NCBI GenBank assembly: GCA_012103575.1
Contig: WLWN01000001.1
Location: 2,546,538 to 2,610,537, forward strand
Source: Kiritimatiellia bacterium
Lineage (GTDB): Bacteria; Verrucomicrobiota; Kiritimatiellia; WLWN01
Length of the DNA: 64,000 nucleotides
Reading direction: 5' to 3'
The notes under the pieces are model-generated. The model saw only the letters and a list, made by a program, of their open reading frames with translations, did no database searches and was not told the origin of the DNA. Of this stretch, positions 31,207 to 40,724 are shown piece after piece. The position numbers and the translations under genes are program-made. Within the stretch, counting starts at the first letter, position 1. Each line of letters opens with the position of its first letter.

Positions 31207-32641
31207 CCACGCCGCTCCGATGCGATCTCTGATCGGGAGATCCTCTTTACCCAGATCGGCTTACTTTGCAACGGTCGAACCGATTTCAATGATATCGACC
31301 TGTACCGGGGTGATGAGATTTTTATGAATGCCTTTGGACTTAAAAAGGGGAGTTAAAAAGGTAGCCTCTGAGCCGGTGTTCCGACGTCGTTTCGACGACC
31401 TGCCCCCACCCAGAACCCATGTGGGGCTACGCAAACTCAACACCGAACTTCTTTCCTCGGGCCCCTTTGGCTAGGTAGATGTCGAAGGGCTTGATCTTGT
31501 TCCCGTCGATATCGATGTGAGCCCTTTGGATCACTCAGGCTCTTCGAAAGAAGGCGTTTCCTACACCTAGAAGGGCCATGATGTTACGCCCCGATATTTG
31601 CCTATGTGGGCACTCAAGGCCACATGCTTGAGTGCGAACTTCGACCCGGTAAACAACATTGTCAGTCGGGAACGACCGCCTTTGTTGCCCGCAGCGTTGA
31701 AACGCTCCAAACCCTGGGCCTGGGTGGAAAATGTTTGCTTCGGCTTGATAGTGGCAACGCTGCGGCCGATAACTTCGACGCTTTTGGAGATCATTATTTT
31801 ATCGTAAAGCGAAATCCTCGCCGCGAATGTCCTGAACAAATGCTGGCCCTTGCACGCCGAGTTGGAGACAAACAAGACAGTCGTGAAGGCAAGAACGTTT
31901 ACACAGGCTTTTTCGATCATTTCCATCCCGGTGATGACCAAAACCGCCCTTGTGTCCCGGTGGCCTTCGAAGTGATTGAACGCACCATCGATATCGATGG
32001 TCAGAAACTTCTAGTTCCTAAACTTGAGGTGAACACCTGGTGGACGGACCTCTCTTGTCGTGCCAAGACGGTGCTAGATCTCTATCATGGACATGGCCCC
32101 AGCGAGCAGTACCACAGTGAACTCAAAAGCGATCTTGATGTTGAGCGATTGCCTTCGGGGAGACTCTGTGCCAATAAGATTATTCTGTTATGCGCCATGG
32201 TGGCCTTCAGCCTATTGCGCGGTCTTGGCCAAGAGGTCATCAAACGGGCTGGGCTTGCCCCGCAGAAAATCAACATCCCGCGCTGGCGAATCAAAACGGT
32301 TCTCAAAAATATCGTTTATTGCGCGGTTCGATTGGTCCGCCACGCCGGACGAATTGAACTTCGCTTTGGCAAGCGTTGTCGCTGGTTTGAAGTGATACAA
32401 GATATTGCCCATTCCTTCGCATAGCCCTCCGTGCACCTTTAACAATACTCTAAGGCGACTGCCCAAGGAGGCCTACGCCCCAAAATGATCAAATCAGAGT
32501 GAATCTGACCTGTACGCTCAAAAAATTCATCAGGGTGATACTTGCCGGTCCCAATCCGCCCAAAAGCGAGCATCTCAAGGAAAAAGTTTTCAACTTTTGA
32601 GCCCCAAAACACCTTCCGAAGCGATAGCTGACGGATTCAGG
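30985..32641 (+). mobile_element. IS1380-family element, copy 3 (upstream of the RHS gene)
   Basis: This 1657-bp element has perfect 14-bp ends. The left flank TTTCA is nearly repeated on the right as T-TTTCA, suggesting a 5-bp duplication with one extra T. It is the only copy with CAA in place of the N-terminal TAA (31199-31203 region), but it keeps the shared frameshift and TAG, plus TAG and a one-base deletion near 31567-31582; 31606-32424 is open. It lies between the RHS gene and its likely promoter. An outward minus-strand frame (31206-30982) ends with a TGA overlapping the RHS GTG start. Confidence 0.92.
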
Positions 32642-32948
32642 TTTTCAATCTTCAGTTTGACCCCATTTTACAGTTTAAAGATTCGCTTAAGTTTGGTGTA
32701 AAGAATCCTTTTCTCCAATAAGAAAACGAATTTACCATATTATGTCTTTTCGTCAAGAGTTTTTTAGGAAAAAGTGAGGGCAGGGAAAACAAGGGGATTT
32801 GAGGGCAAAATGCGAATGTTAGAAGAAGATTTTTAGCCTGCGAAACTCAAAGGTCCGCCGTGGTGGAATGTGAGCGACAGCCCCTTGGTCCACAGATCTA
32901 ACACTCTCGCGCCGCAGAGCGTGTGCAAATATTTTAACCAACCAGCCA
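32642..32948 (-). promoter_or_regulatory. Displaced promoter region of the RHS gene
   Basis: This noncoding stretch lies between an IS1380 copy and metF. On the minus strand TTGACG (32756-32751) and TAAATT (32734-32729) are 16 bp apart, a plausible sigma-70 promoter pointing towards the RHS gene, now separated from it by the 1.66-kb element. The part next to metF contains nothing I can assign. Confidence 0.35.
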
Positions 32949-33872
32949 TTAAGATATGATACCCAAAGGCCGTTTTCGTGAGAAACAATCCATTACCGCA
33001 GGCGCTAAGGCGGCATTGGAACGATTAAGCACATACAGATGAATTCCGGGGACCCCAGAATCAAGAAGTTCGTTGATCTGATCCGCGCACCATTTAATAC
33101 CTACTTGCTGAGCGGCTTCGCCCTCTCCACCGACTTTTCTCATGTTAGCCGCTAATTTTTCAGGAAATAAAGCGCCGCACATGTTTGTAAACCGTTCAAC
33201 TTGTTTCAGGGATATGGCGGGGAGGAGCCCGGGTATAATAGGGACATCAATACCTTTATTTCTGCAACGATCCACAAAGCTAAAATAAAGAGCATTATCA
33301 AAAAACAGTTGTGTTGTGATGAATGAAGCGCCTGCTTCAACTTTTTCTTTAAGGTGTCTAATATCTTCTTCCACGGACTCAGATTCGGGATGGGCTTCGG
33401 GATAGCCAGCAACACCACAACATACATCCGGATATCTGTTCTTGAGAAATAAAACAAGTTCAGAGGCATATTTAAATCCGTTTGGATGCATAACAAACGT
33501 TGACTCTCCACGGGGCGGATCCCCTCTAAGGGTCATGATATTTCTAAATCCGTGGTTGTAAATTTCGGCAGCAATGTTTCCAAGGGCTAAACGGCTTTCA
33601 CCTACACACGTTAGATGCGGCATAATCGGGGGAAACCCTATGGTCTGTAACATCTCGCAAACCGTGAGGGTCCGTCTATGGGTAGACCCTCCCGCACCCC
33701 ACGTACACGTTACAAAATTTGGATGTGTAACAAGAAGCTGTTGGGCCACCTTTTTTAATTGACCCATACCTTTTTCGTCTTTGGGTGGGAAGAATTCTAA
33801 AGAGAGCAGGGGATGCTCAGGATTCCGAATCAAATCTATGATAGGTATTTCAGGTCTATGCATAGCATGCAT
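32949..33872 (-). CDS. metF: 5,10-methylenetetrahydrofolate reductase
   Basis: The product is 307 aa, the normal length of bacterial MetF, an FAD-dependent enzyme that reduces 5,10-methylene-THF to 5-methyl-THF for methionine synthesis. It shows LEFFPPKDEKG near the N-terminus, TWGAGGSTHRRT, MTLRGDPPRG and ITTQLFFDNALYFSFVDRCR. The start at 33872 could alternatively be the second ATG (MHRPEIPI), 3 codons in. Together with folB/folE further on, it shows an intact one-carbon/folate pathway. An HU gene lies upstream on the same strand, separated by a terminator. Confidence 0.94.
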   Translation of the reverse strand: MHAMHRPEIPIIDLIRNPEHPLLSLEFFPPKDEKGMGQLKKVAQQLLVTHPNFVTCTWGAGGSTHRRTLTVCEMLQTIGFPPIMPHLTCVGESRLALGNIAAEIYNHGFRNIMTLRGDPPRGESTFVMHPNGFKYASELVLFLKNRYPDVCCGVAGYPEAHPESESVEEDIRHLKEKVEAGASFITTQLFFDNALYFSFVDRCRNKGIDVPIIPGLLPAISLKQVERFTNMCGALFPEKLAANMRKVGGEGEAAQQVGIKWCADQINELLDSGVPGIHLYVLNRSNAALAPAVMDCFSRKRPLGIIS

Positions 33873-33920
33873 TTTCAGACTTAAAGATATGTCCTTACCG
33901 CTTTTTCTTCCGCGGTCACG

Positions 33921-33950
33921 AAAAAAAACGCGGCCCTTTTACAAGCCGCG
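33921..33950 (-). terminator. Rho-independent terminator after HU
   Basis: Read on the minus strand, CGCGGC (33950-33945) pairs with GCCGCG (33934-33929) across a 10-base loop and is followed by eight T. It sits 29 bp after the HU stop codon and separates HU from metF. Confidence 0.8.
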
Positions 33951-33978
33951 ATATAAGAAACGTTCACCAAATGTTTAT

Positions 33979-34257
33979 TTACAGAACCGCATCTTTTGCC
34001 GCTTTAGCAATTCGGAATTTCAACACTTTTTTTGCGGAAATACGGATGGTTTCTCCTGTAACGGGATTGCGCCCCATCCGAGCTTTACGCTTTACAACAA
34101 TAAGTTTGCCAAGTCCAGGAAGAGTAAATCCATCTTTAGCACCCTTGTAGGATAAAGCAACAAGCGCCTCAAGCGCCGCTTTAGCTTGCACTTTGGTGAT
34201 GTCTGCGGATCCCGCAATGCTTTCAATGATCCTTGATTTTGTTAAAGGCTTTGCCAT
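33979..34257 (-). CDS. hup: HU/IHF-family DNA-binding protein
   Basis: This 92-aa nucleoid protein starts MAKPLTKSRIIESIAG and contains the DNA-binding arm signature (GFTLPGLGKLIVVKRKARMGRNPVTGE). A strong ribosome site (GAGGAGAA) precedes the ATG by about 6 bases. HU bends DNA and also assists several transposition reactions. Its upstream region holds an unusual 8-bp tandem repeat starting about 75 bp before the ATG, which could influence its promoter. The extra LTKS at the N-terminus is typical of HU-like proteins in this phylum. Confidence 0.94.
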   Translation of the reverse strand: MAKPLTKSRIIESIAGSADITKVQAKAALEALVALSYKGAKDGFTLPGLGKLIVVKRKARMGRNPVTGETIRISAKKVLKFRIAKAAKDAVL

Positions 34258-34331
34258 AACATATTCTCCTCGTGTTAATCATTTATGTTTTTAATGTATC
34301 CTTCTGGAATACAAAAAATTCTGGTTTAGAG

Positions 34332-34528
34332 TTTAGTAGTTTAGTAGTTTAGTAGTTTAGTAGTTTAGTAGTTTAGTAGTTTAGTAGTTTAGTAGTTTAG
34401 TAGTTTAGTAGTTTAGTAGTTTAGTAGTTTAGTAGTTTAGTAGTTTAGTAGTTTAGTAGTTTAGTAGTTTAGTAGTTTAGTAGTTTAGTAGTTTAGTAGT
34501 TTAGTAGTTTAGTAGTTTAGTAGTTTAG
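34332..34528. repeat. Tandem repeat, TTTAGTAG x about 24.6
   Basis: This is an almost uninterrupted array of the 8-bp unit TTTAGTAG (197 bp, no mismatches seen inside). It lies between the HU start (75 bp away) and the 3' end of the secretin gene (65 bp away). The unit is not a multiple of 3 and encodes stops in several phases, so it is not coding. Copy number changes would alter the spacing upstream of HU. Confidence 0.97.
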
Positions 34529-34592
34529 AATACTCAAGGCTTAGTAAAAAGCAATCTTATTTTAAAGTTTTTTGGGTTAAAAAGCGTACTGT

Positions 34593-36947
34593 TTATTCTT
34601 TGTCTTCGGTTGCATTGGGGCTCTCTATGTTGAGTGTAGTCTCTTCTTTTTTTGATCTTTTCTTTCGCTTCTTTTTAGCGCTCTTCTTTTTTTTCTTGGT
34701 CAATGTTTCTGCGGTAGGAGGTTGGGCGAGTTTACTATCTGACCATCCTCGAATCCATTTTGTGCGACGTAATTGGGTGGCTTGATGCAGTCGAGTGGTC
34801 TCGGCAGATACTTCTTCAGGGGTCATTAAAACATAGGGGGTAATCAAGACTAATAGTTCGGTACGTGCTTCTATGTCTGTGCTAGAACGAAACAGATTTC
34901 CTATAATGGGGATGTCACCTAAGATGGGCACTTTTGATTTACTTTCACGATCGCTGCTTTGAACTAACCCGCCCAAAATAATGGTTTCTCGATTGCCGAC
35001 CGCTACGGAAGCAGAAAATTCACGCTTGGTAATGGTGGGCACTAAATTCCCATCAATTTCGACTTCACCCCCTACGGCATCCGCAGATTGAGTGATCTCC
35101 ATAACGACAAAACGCTCTGGATTGATGCGCGGGGTAACGGTTAGGTTAATGCCAATACTTCGATATTCAAAAGAGGAGCGGATGGATCCGGCTGTTGTTG
35201 TGCTGGTTGTTGTTACAACAGGTCGTTCTTCGCCAACAACAATTTTGGCTTCGGTGTTATCCGCGGTAAGTATAACCGGCGTAGACAAAATCCGTGCATC
35301 CGAAGAGGTCGCAGCTAGTTGAATGATGGCATCGAGATTTAAATCAAACAATGTAGCATAATAGCTTAAGGAAGAGGGAAGGGGCGTGTTTCGGTCGACA
35401 GTACTCGCATCAATGAAAGCGGTGCCTGAGAAATTTTGGCCCCCTCCAAAAGCTGCAACCGGTTCACGAAGGGTGAGGCCGCCACCCGGCCCTGCAGTTT
35501 CTTCGTTGTATATTGTAAAGGCCCGCTGCAACCAATCGACCCCATATCTTAATTGATCATCAAGCAACACTTCAAGGATCACAACTTCAATGAGCACCTG
35601 GCCGAGCATGACGTCAAGTTGATCAATCACATCTTTGAGGGCCGCAATATCATCTTTTTGCCCCATTAACATGAGGGCGTTTGTACGTTTATCGGCTAGA
35701 ATTTTTGTTAATGGAGAGAGTCGTCCAAACTTTGTGGCTTCTTCATTAACGGCCTGTTCAACACGTTGTTGGGTGCGGGTCCTTATAAAATCTACTAACG
35801 CTTGTCCTCGGTTATTTGGACTATTTCCATTTCCTGTCGTTTGATTGCTTGAATCAGCCCCCGTTGCCCCTGTATTTGCTTCGGAAGAAGCGGCACCAAT
35901 AAACTCGTTTAAGATACCGGCAATTTCTTCGGCTTCTGCATATTCAAGAGCCAGGACACGGACAACAAAATTGGGGTCGGTAGGTCGATCTAAAACGGTA
36001 ATGATCTGTTCGAAAAACGGAATATTAATGGGACGCGATATGATAAATAAAATACCTGTTCGGTCATCGGAAACAATTTTTACTTTCCCTTGAATAATAC
36101 CGCGTTCAACTAATTCAGCGGCTGTTTGTGCTCTGGACTGTGCTGCGGCCGCTCGACGTGCACGGATCACGCCAGCGGGATTACGTGCAGGTTGTGTTGG
36201 CGTAGCAATACGCGGTTGTGATTGTTGCTGAGCCTGTGAATCTGCGATGATTTCGTTGAGTTTTGAGGCCACATCGCTCGGCTTGATATAGATAAGTTCA
36301 AAAATTTTGATCTCTTCTTTAATAGGGATAGGCTGATCAATATACTGAATAATGTCTATCATGCGTTGCAAATTTTGTTCTGTATCAGTGATCAGAAGAC
36401 TGTTGGCCCTTTTCAAAGGCTGTATTTTCCCGTAGGTGTGCTTAAACTGTTCTAAGATCGGTTGTGCCTCAGGTATTTCTATAAATTTTAAATCTATAAT
36501 CTGACTGACTAGTTTATCCGTTTCAGGAAAGGTTTCTTCGGGAAGAATACGATTGAATGACATGCCTTCTGTACGTGTGGTTGTGATTTGAACAACTTTA
36601 AGAAATTTTTCGCCCAGTGGAACAAACCCAACATTGTTCATAGCCAAAATACTTTCAATCGCTTGCAAGGCTTCTATAGGGGTAAGGCGTGTTCGGGCTC
36701 GTAAGGTGATGTTCGCATTAACGCCCGGAGATTTAATAATAGTTCTCCCTGTTAGATCCGAATAAAATTCAAGGACCTGATCGAGTGGCGCATTGCTAAA
36801 TTTAACCGATACAAGCTTTTCGTCATCCGACTTTTTTAAAACGGGAACGACTTGTGCAGTGATAGAGCTGTTTAAAAGGAATAGGGTTGCGCACAGAGAT
36901 ATGAACCGTTTGGATCGTGAACGAATGTGTTGAGTCAATGTAAGCAT
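34593..36947 (-). CDS. gspD: Type II secretion/type IV pilus secretin
   Basis: This 784-aa outer-membrane secretin is the gated pore through which folded proteins or pili pass. An N-terminal export signal (residues 1-31) is followed by an N0 domain (VKFSNAPLDQVLEFYSDLTGRTI), N1-N3 domains separated by a Gln/Ala-rich linker (about 235-285), and the C-terminal secretin domain with GGLVQSSDRESKSKVPILGDIPIIGNLF near 690. The very basic C-terminal tail (KKKKKSAKKKRKKRSKK) is unusual. It is last in the G-H-I-J-PilMN-PilO-D operon. Confidence 0.93.
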   Translation of the reverse strand: MLTLTQHIRSRSKRFISLCATLFLLNSSITAQVVPVLKKSDDEKLVSVKFSNAPLDQVLEFYSDLTGRTIIKSPGVNANITLRARTRLTPIEALQAIESILAMNNVGFVPLGEKFLKVVQITTTRTEGMSFNRILPEETFPETDKLVSQIIDLKFIEIPEAQPILEQFKHTYGKIQPLKRANSLLITDTEQNLQRMIDIIQYIDQPIPIKEEIKIFELIYIKPSDVASKLNEIIADSQAQQQSQPRIATPTQPARNPAGVIRARRAAAAQSRAQTAAELVERGIIQGKVKIVSDDRTGILFIISRPINIPFFEQIITVLDRPTDPNFVVRVLALEYAEAEEIAGILNEFIGAASSEANTGATGADSSNQTTGNGNSPNNRGQALVDFIRTRTQQRVEQAVNEEATKFGRLSPLTKILADKRTNALMLMGQKDDIAALKDVIDQLDVMLGQVLIEVVILEVLLDDQLRYGVDWLQRAFTIYNEETAGPGGGLTLREPVAAFGGGQNFSGTAFIDASTVDRNTPLPSSLSYYATLFDLNLDAIIQLAATSSDARILSTPVILTADNTEAKIVVGEERPVVTTTSTTTAGSIRSSFEYRSIGINLTVTPRINPERFVVMEITQSADAVGGEVEIDGNLVPTITKREFSASVAVGNRETIILGGLVQSSDRESKSKVPILGDIPIIGNLFRSSTDIEARTELLVLITPYVLMTPEEVSAETTRLHQATQLRRTKWIRGWSDSKLAQPPTAETLTKKKKKSAKKKRKKRSKKEETTLNIESPNATEDKE

Positions 36948-36959
36948 ATCTTTCCTTGT

Positions 36960-37517
36960 TTAATCTTTAGGGTTTTCCTCTGCATCTTTAGAAGAGTAAC
37001 GACTATAGGCATAATCAACAACGAATTGCCCATTCAAACGATCCTGCTCTCTGCGTACAGGTTTTATGCTTAATTCGTTCATGTCAACCATAACACCTTG
37101 ACTTTGTAACGCATAGAGAAAATCCACAGCAGATTTAAGGGACCCTTCCCATCTTGAGCGAATCGATGTTTCATAAATATCACCCACATTCTTTTCTTTA
37201 ATCGGGGTATTGCTTTTAAGGGTAAGACCGTGTTTATCGGCAATGCGTTGAAGCTTTTTTAATAATTGAGGTGTTGCATCTTGGCCGAAAGGGTATCGCG
37301 GCATCTCCTCAATCAGTTTGTCGAGTCGAAGATAAAGTTCATCCTTTTGGGACAAGAGCTTTAGGGCAATGCGTTTTCTGTCCTCCAAAGCCTCTTTCTT
37401 TTGGGTCCTTTTACTCAGTTCTGCAACCATGGGTTCACCCCACCAGAAGGTACCTCCAAACAGAATCACAACAAATGCCGTCCAGCCCAAAATGGTTTCT
37501 CGGGAATTAAGGTTCAT
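36960..37517 (-). CDS. PilO/GspM-like inner-membrane assembly protein
   Basis: The 185-aa product has one N-terminal membrane segment (LGWTAFVVILFGGTFWWG), a short coiled-coil-like stretch and a ferredoxin-like periplasmic domain, the layout of PilO or GspM. The position between the PilM-PilN fusion and the secretin supports this. The ATG overlaps the stop of the upstream gene (ATGA at 37514-37517), so translation is coupled. Primary sequence similarity in this family is low, so the assignment leans on topology and context. Confidence 0.7.
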   Translation of the reverse strand: MNLNSRETILGWTAFVVILFGGTFWWGEPMVAELSKRTQKKEALEDRKRIALKLLSQKDELYLRLDKLIEEMPRYPFGQDATPQLLKKLQRIADKHGLTLKSNTPIKEKNVGDIYETSIRSRWEGSLKSAVDFLYALQSQGVMVDMNELSIKPVRREQDRLNGQFVVDYAYSRYSSKDAEENPKD

Positions 37518-38890
37518 GGTGTCCCTGTCTCCGGAAAGGTGGCGACCAGCTTGTTAAATAGGGACATGTTTCGTCTTCGCTCTATTTTCCCAGGTTTGAT
37601 TGTTTCAAACAAAGGAGACTGACCTACAACCTCAAAGAAATCATAGATAGGATTCACGGATTTAGATTGTCCAGACACGGTTACGTTTTTTCTTTTTTTG
37701 TAAGAAAAAGAGGTGAGGTCAACGCCTTTAGGTAAGAGAACGGTTATTTCGCGTAAGGCTTCTAATCCGGTTCGGCTCCGATCCGCGTATTGTTCGAGTT
37801 CTTCAACTTTCGTTCGCATTTTTTCTATGGGTTTCTCTAAATCTTCAACTTCAGAGGTCAACACGTCTAGTTGAGTAGACGTTACATGAGAGCTTACCAC
37901 CAAGGTCGCTATTATAAGAAACCACAAAAAGATCAAAGCGGCTGCCGTCGATATAAAGCGCCGCTTGGCTTTTCGTTTTTTCTCCTGGAGTCCCCATTCA
38001 GGTAACGCTAAGTTGATAATCTCTTGATCGTTGCGAACGGCTCGTCGCGCGAGACCTTCGCTCAGCAAAGGAAGTTCCTCAAAACATCGAGTGGTGACCG
38101 GCAGATTACATTTTTTGTGTAAGGCATTGGCAAGCTCAGTGAGTACGTCTTCGGAATGCCATAGGGTTATTTGGGAGGCATAGACCCCTCCCCATTCCGA
38201 TTCTAAGGATGTTAGGGTATAGTTGGTTTCTTCGACCATGTCATGGATATATTCATCGGGCAAAACATCAAGATGTTCTGCCAGTGTACGAAACACAAGG
38301 GGCTTCCCATTATGAGTAGCAACCAGCTGGGCGCCTGTCTTATCGAGAAACATATAGACGTGCGTTCCTTCGGAAACAATTTCCCCCGCTTCTTTAAGAA
38401 GTTCGAACCATCCAAGTACTTGAATGTCAATATGCGTTAGTGGAACTCCGGCTTCGATAAAAGGATCGCTAAGCGCTTCAATGTCACGCCGGTGGGCTGC
38501 GGTGATCAAAATATGGGAAGACGTTTCATCTTGGGTCAGTACTTCATACGAGACGATCATTTGTTCGACCGGAAAGGGAAAAAATTTATCGACTTGTAGC
38601 TCGACCATGCTTGCTAATTCATCGGCATCGGTCGTCGGGAAATTAACAATTCGGATCAGGGTCTTATCTGTATTTAATCCAAGACATATGCCGCTTTTAA
38701 GTTTCCCAAAAATAGATTTAAGCTTTTTGGCAATCGCAGAGGATTCAACGTCCTCTGCAGCGTCGGTCTCCAGAGGCTTTGTATGTTGGGTCACTACATT
38801 AAGTTGTCCCTTTCGTTTGCGAAGGGTGCTCCACTCAATTTGGGCACTATGTATAACGACGCCTGTTATATTATCTTTGGGCTGTTTCAA
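37514..38890 (-). CDS. PilM-PilN (GspL-like) fusion
   Basis: This 458-aa protein combines an actin-like cytoplasmic PilM/GspL domain (residues 1 to about 300; GICLGLNTDKTLIRIVNFP, ILITAAHRRDIEAL) with a PilN part. The PilN part consists of a membrane helix (FISTAAALIFLWFLIIATLVV, about 312-332), a coiled coil and a small periplasmic domain. In type IV pili PilM and PilN are separate; in type II systems the same architecture is one protein, GspL. It therefore links the cytoplasmic motor to the inner-membrane platform. About 110 bp separate it from the gspJ-like gene, where a gspK would be expected; only a few broken codons are seen there. Confidence 0.75.
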   Translation of the reverse strand: MKQPKDNITGVVIHSAQIEWSTLRKRKGQLNVVTQHTKPLETDAAEDVESSAIAKKLKSIFGKLKSGICLGLNTDKTLIRIVNFPTTDADELASMVELQVDKFFPFPVEQMIVSYEVLTQDETSSHILITAAHRRDIEALSDPFIEAGVPLTHIDIQVLGWFELLKEAGEIVSEGTHVYMFLDKTGAQLVATHNGKPLVFRTLAEHLDVLPDEYIHDMVEETNYTLTSLESEWGGVYASQITLWHSEDVLTELANALHKKCNLPVTTRCFEELPLLSEGLARRAVRNDQEIINLALPEWGLQEKKRKAKRRFISTAAALIFLWFLIIATLVVSSHVTSTQLDVLTSEVEDLEKPIEKMRTKVEELEQYADRSRTGLEALREITVLLPKGVDLTSFSYKKRKNVTVSGQSKSVNPIYDFFEVVGQSPLFETIKPGKIERRRNMSLFNKLVATFPETGTP

Positions 38891-38999
38891 CTATCTTTTC
38901 CGCACGGGTTCATGGCTGTCCTGCAAGGTACATCATATAGGAGATACCATCTTTTACGGCTATTCCCCATTTTCTAATATTCTTTGTTCCATGTTTTTT

Positions 39000-39725
39000 T
39001 TATTCAATCGGTTCTTCTCCTAGAGGAATGGCATTCGTTACAGGGAGCGCAACCGGAATTTCTATGGCTTGGGATAGTTTGACCGGCGGACCATACTTCT
39101 CAATAGGATCCATATAAAGGGTGATTTCAACTAAACTCGGAATGGTATTGGTATCTTCCCAATCTGTTTCCCAATCTTCACTTTCAGGGTCAAACGTTCT
39201 ACATTCAATGCCTTTTACCTCTGAAGAAACAAACCAAGGATCTGTATCTTCATCGCCTAAGTCAGAAAAGTGAGAGAACGCTCTGACGGCAAAGCCCGGG
39301 TCACCCTTTTTGTTATCTTCGATGGAAATGACAATGCGATGCAATCCTCTTCCTAATTCAGAGTCAGGAGGCATAAAAGCAGGATGAGCCGTTACCCAAC
39401 TGACTCTATCGCCCGGATAAGAACCCGCTGATCCCGATTCCAAATGAAACCCATACTTTCCTGGCGCCGTTTTAAAAAAAGCGGTAGAACGTAAAGCGGA
39501 AACGACTTGTTCCATCACATAGTCGCCATGACGCAATTCATTCAACAAGTCTGTTCCACGCTCCCACGCTTTGATCACTCCTGAAAAAGTGCTCCAAATA
39601 ACTACAAACGAAATGGATAAAATGGATAATGCAATAAGCAACTCTAGCAATGTAAACCCGCTTCGAAATTTTATAGGAGAACCCTTCAAATTATGGAAAG
39701 AACTATAAATCATCGGATGGCGCAT
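39000..39725 (-). CDS. gspJ: Minor pseudopilin GspJ-like
   Basis: The 241-aa protein has a class III prepilin signal: a basic leader ending FRSG, then FTLLELLIALSILSISFVVIW. Prepilin peptidase would cleave after the Gly. The large C-terminal domain and length fit GspJ. It overlaps the end of gspI. No gspK gene follows. Confidence 0.8.
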   Translation of the reverse strand: MRHPMIYSSFHNLKGSPIKFRSGFTLLELLIALSILSISFVVIWSTFSGVIKAWERGTDLLNELRHGDYVMEQVVSALRSTAFFKTAPGKYGFHLESGSAGSYPGDRVSWVTAHPAFMPPDSELGRGLHRIVISIEDNKKGDPGFAVRAFSHFSDLGDEDTDPWFVSSEVKGIECRTFDPESEDWETDWEDTNTIPSLVEITLYMDPIEKYGPPVKLSQAIEIPVALPVTNAIPLGEEPIE

Positions 39726-40110
39726 AGATATACATGATAACTTCCTCAGAAGCTCTTTTACCTTTTTCCGTCCAAAAAACCTGCTTGCTTAGCGAATATA
39801 AACCTTCCTCCTCTTCCCCAACCATCTTTATCTCTCGTTTCCACCGATAGTCGCTGTATGACCCACTAAACGTTCCTTCTTCGGAGCCCTCTTCGATTTC
39901 ATCGCGTTGAAGGGGATGCTCCAGATCTATAAGGGCCAACAGATGGCGCGCATCTTCATAAAGACATGCAGTTTTAACCACGGCAATGCATCGTGAAGCA
40001 GATGCAATAAGGACAACAAGACCAATGCCAAGAATGACAACGGCCAACATAACCTCTATGAGGGTTAGTCCCTGTTGTTTGGGTTTGGAGATGTAAGCCT
40101 TTCTAGTCAT
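39703..40110 (-). CDS. gspI: Minor pseudopilin GspI-like
   Basis: The ATG at 40110 lies within the stop region of the preceding gene (ATGACTAG). The product is about 135 aa, with prepilin signal KQQG-LTLIEVMLAVVILGIGLVVLIA. Small size and position between H and J match GspI. The frame is also open back to 40164, but that start would lie inside gspH and put the prepilin leader far from the N-terminus. Confidence 0.8.
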   Translation of the reverse strand: MTRKAYISKPKQQGLTLIEVMLAVVILGIGLVVLIASASRCIAVVKTACLYEDARHLLALIDLEHPLQRDEIEEGSEEGTFSGSYSDYRWKREIKMVGEEEEGLYSLSKQVFWTEKGKRASEEVIMYIYAPSDDL

Positions 40111-40657
40111 ATTCGACCTCTGCAGACCCTGAAATATGATCAATGTCAATGCGGATCGTATCACCCTTCTTATCCTCTATCCGTATCCTATACTTATCAC
40201 ACATCCCGCTTGGATAATAGTTGATCCAATAAAGCCCTTCTTCTTCTTGATCCTCCTTTTCACTGTTGACCTCTACCATGCGAACGCCCTTGGGTAATTG
40301 ACGAGTCATTTCAGATACAACGGAAATAGAATTCTCTTCGGAGGGTCTTTGCAGCATGTCAAGATTCAGAAGTTGAATGCCTGCCGAACCATCGGACTCT
40401 AACGATACTAGCTCAACCCGCTGCACAACCGTATCATATAACAAGGCCGTTTGTTTTTGTTGTAATACAGATATACTTCGCGCATAACGATGAAGCATTG
40501 TAATGGTTCGCGCAGACGTTCGAAGTTTAGCCCCTTGATAAGATCGAGCAAATATAGGGATCGCAAGACCCGCTGCAATCATTGCAATCACGACAACCAA
40601 TAAAACTTCGACAAGAGTAAATCCTTTTAGGGAATGGTGTTGTATTAATTTTTTCAT
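40103..40657 (-). CDS. gspH: Minor pseudopilin GspH-like
   Basis: I start the gene at 40657 (MKKLIQHHSLKG-FTLVEVLLVVVIAMIAAGLAIP), which gives a standard prepilin leader; the frame is open further, to 40777, into gspG. The product is about 184 aa. It is followed by gspI with an 8-bp overlap. Its place after gspG and size support GspH. Confidence 0.8.
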   Translation of the reverse strand: MKKLIQHHSLKGFTLVEVLLVVVIAMIAAGLAIPIFARSYQGAKLRTSARTITMLHRYARSISVLQQKQTALLYDTVVQRVELVSLESDGSAGIQLLNLDMLQRPSEENSISVVSEMTRQLPKGVRMVEVNSEKEDQEEEGLYWINYYPSGMCDKYRIRIEDKKGDTIRIDIDHISGSAEVEYD

Positions 40658-40724
40658 TTTTTCTCTTATCCTAAGAGAGACATCCCCCCAACGGCCCATC
40701 CTTTCTTTCCACAGTACTTCTCTC

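Noticed and set aside
34332..34528. CRISPR-like array
   Set aside because: The 8-bp unit repeats without spacers, and no cas genes are nearby; it is a simple tandem repeat.
38891..38999. gspK gene between gspJ and the PilM-PilN fusion
   Set aside because: Only about 110 bp with stops in all frames; no prepilin signal visible.
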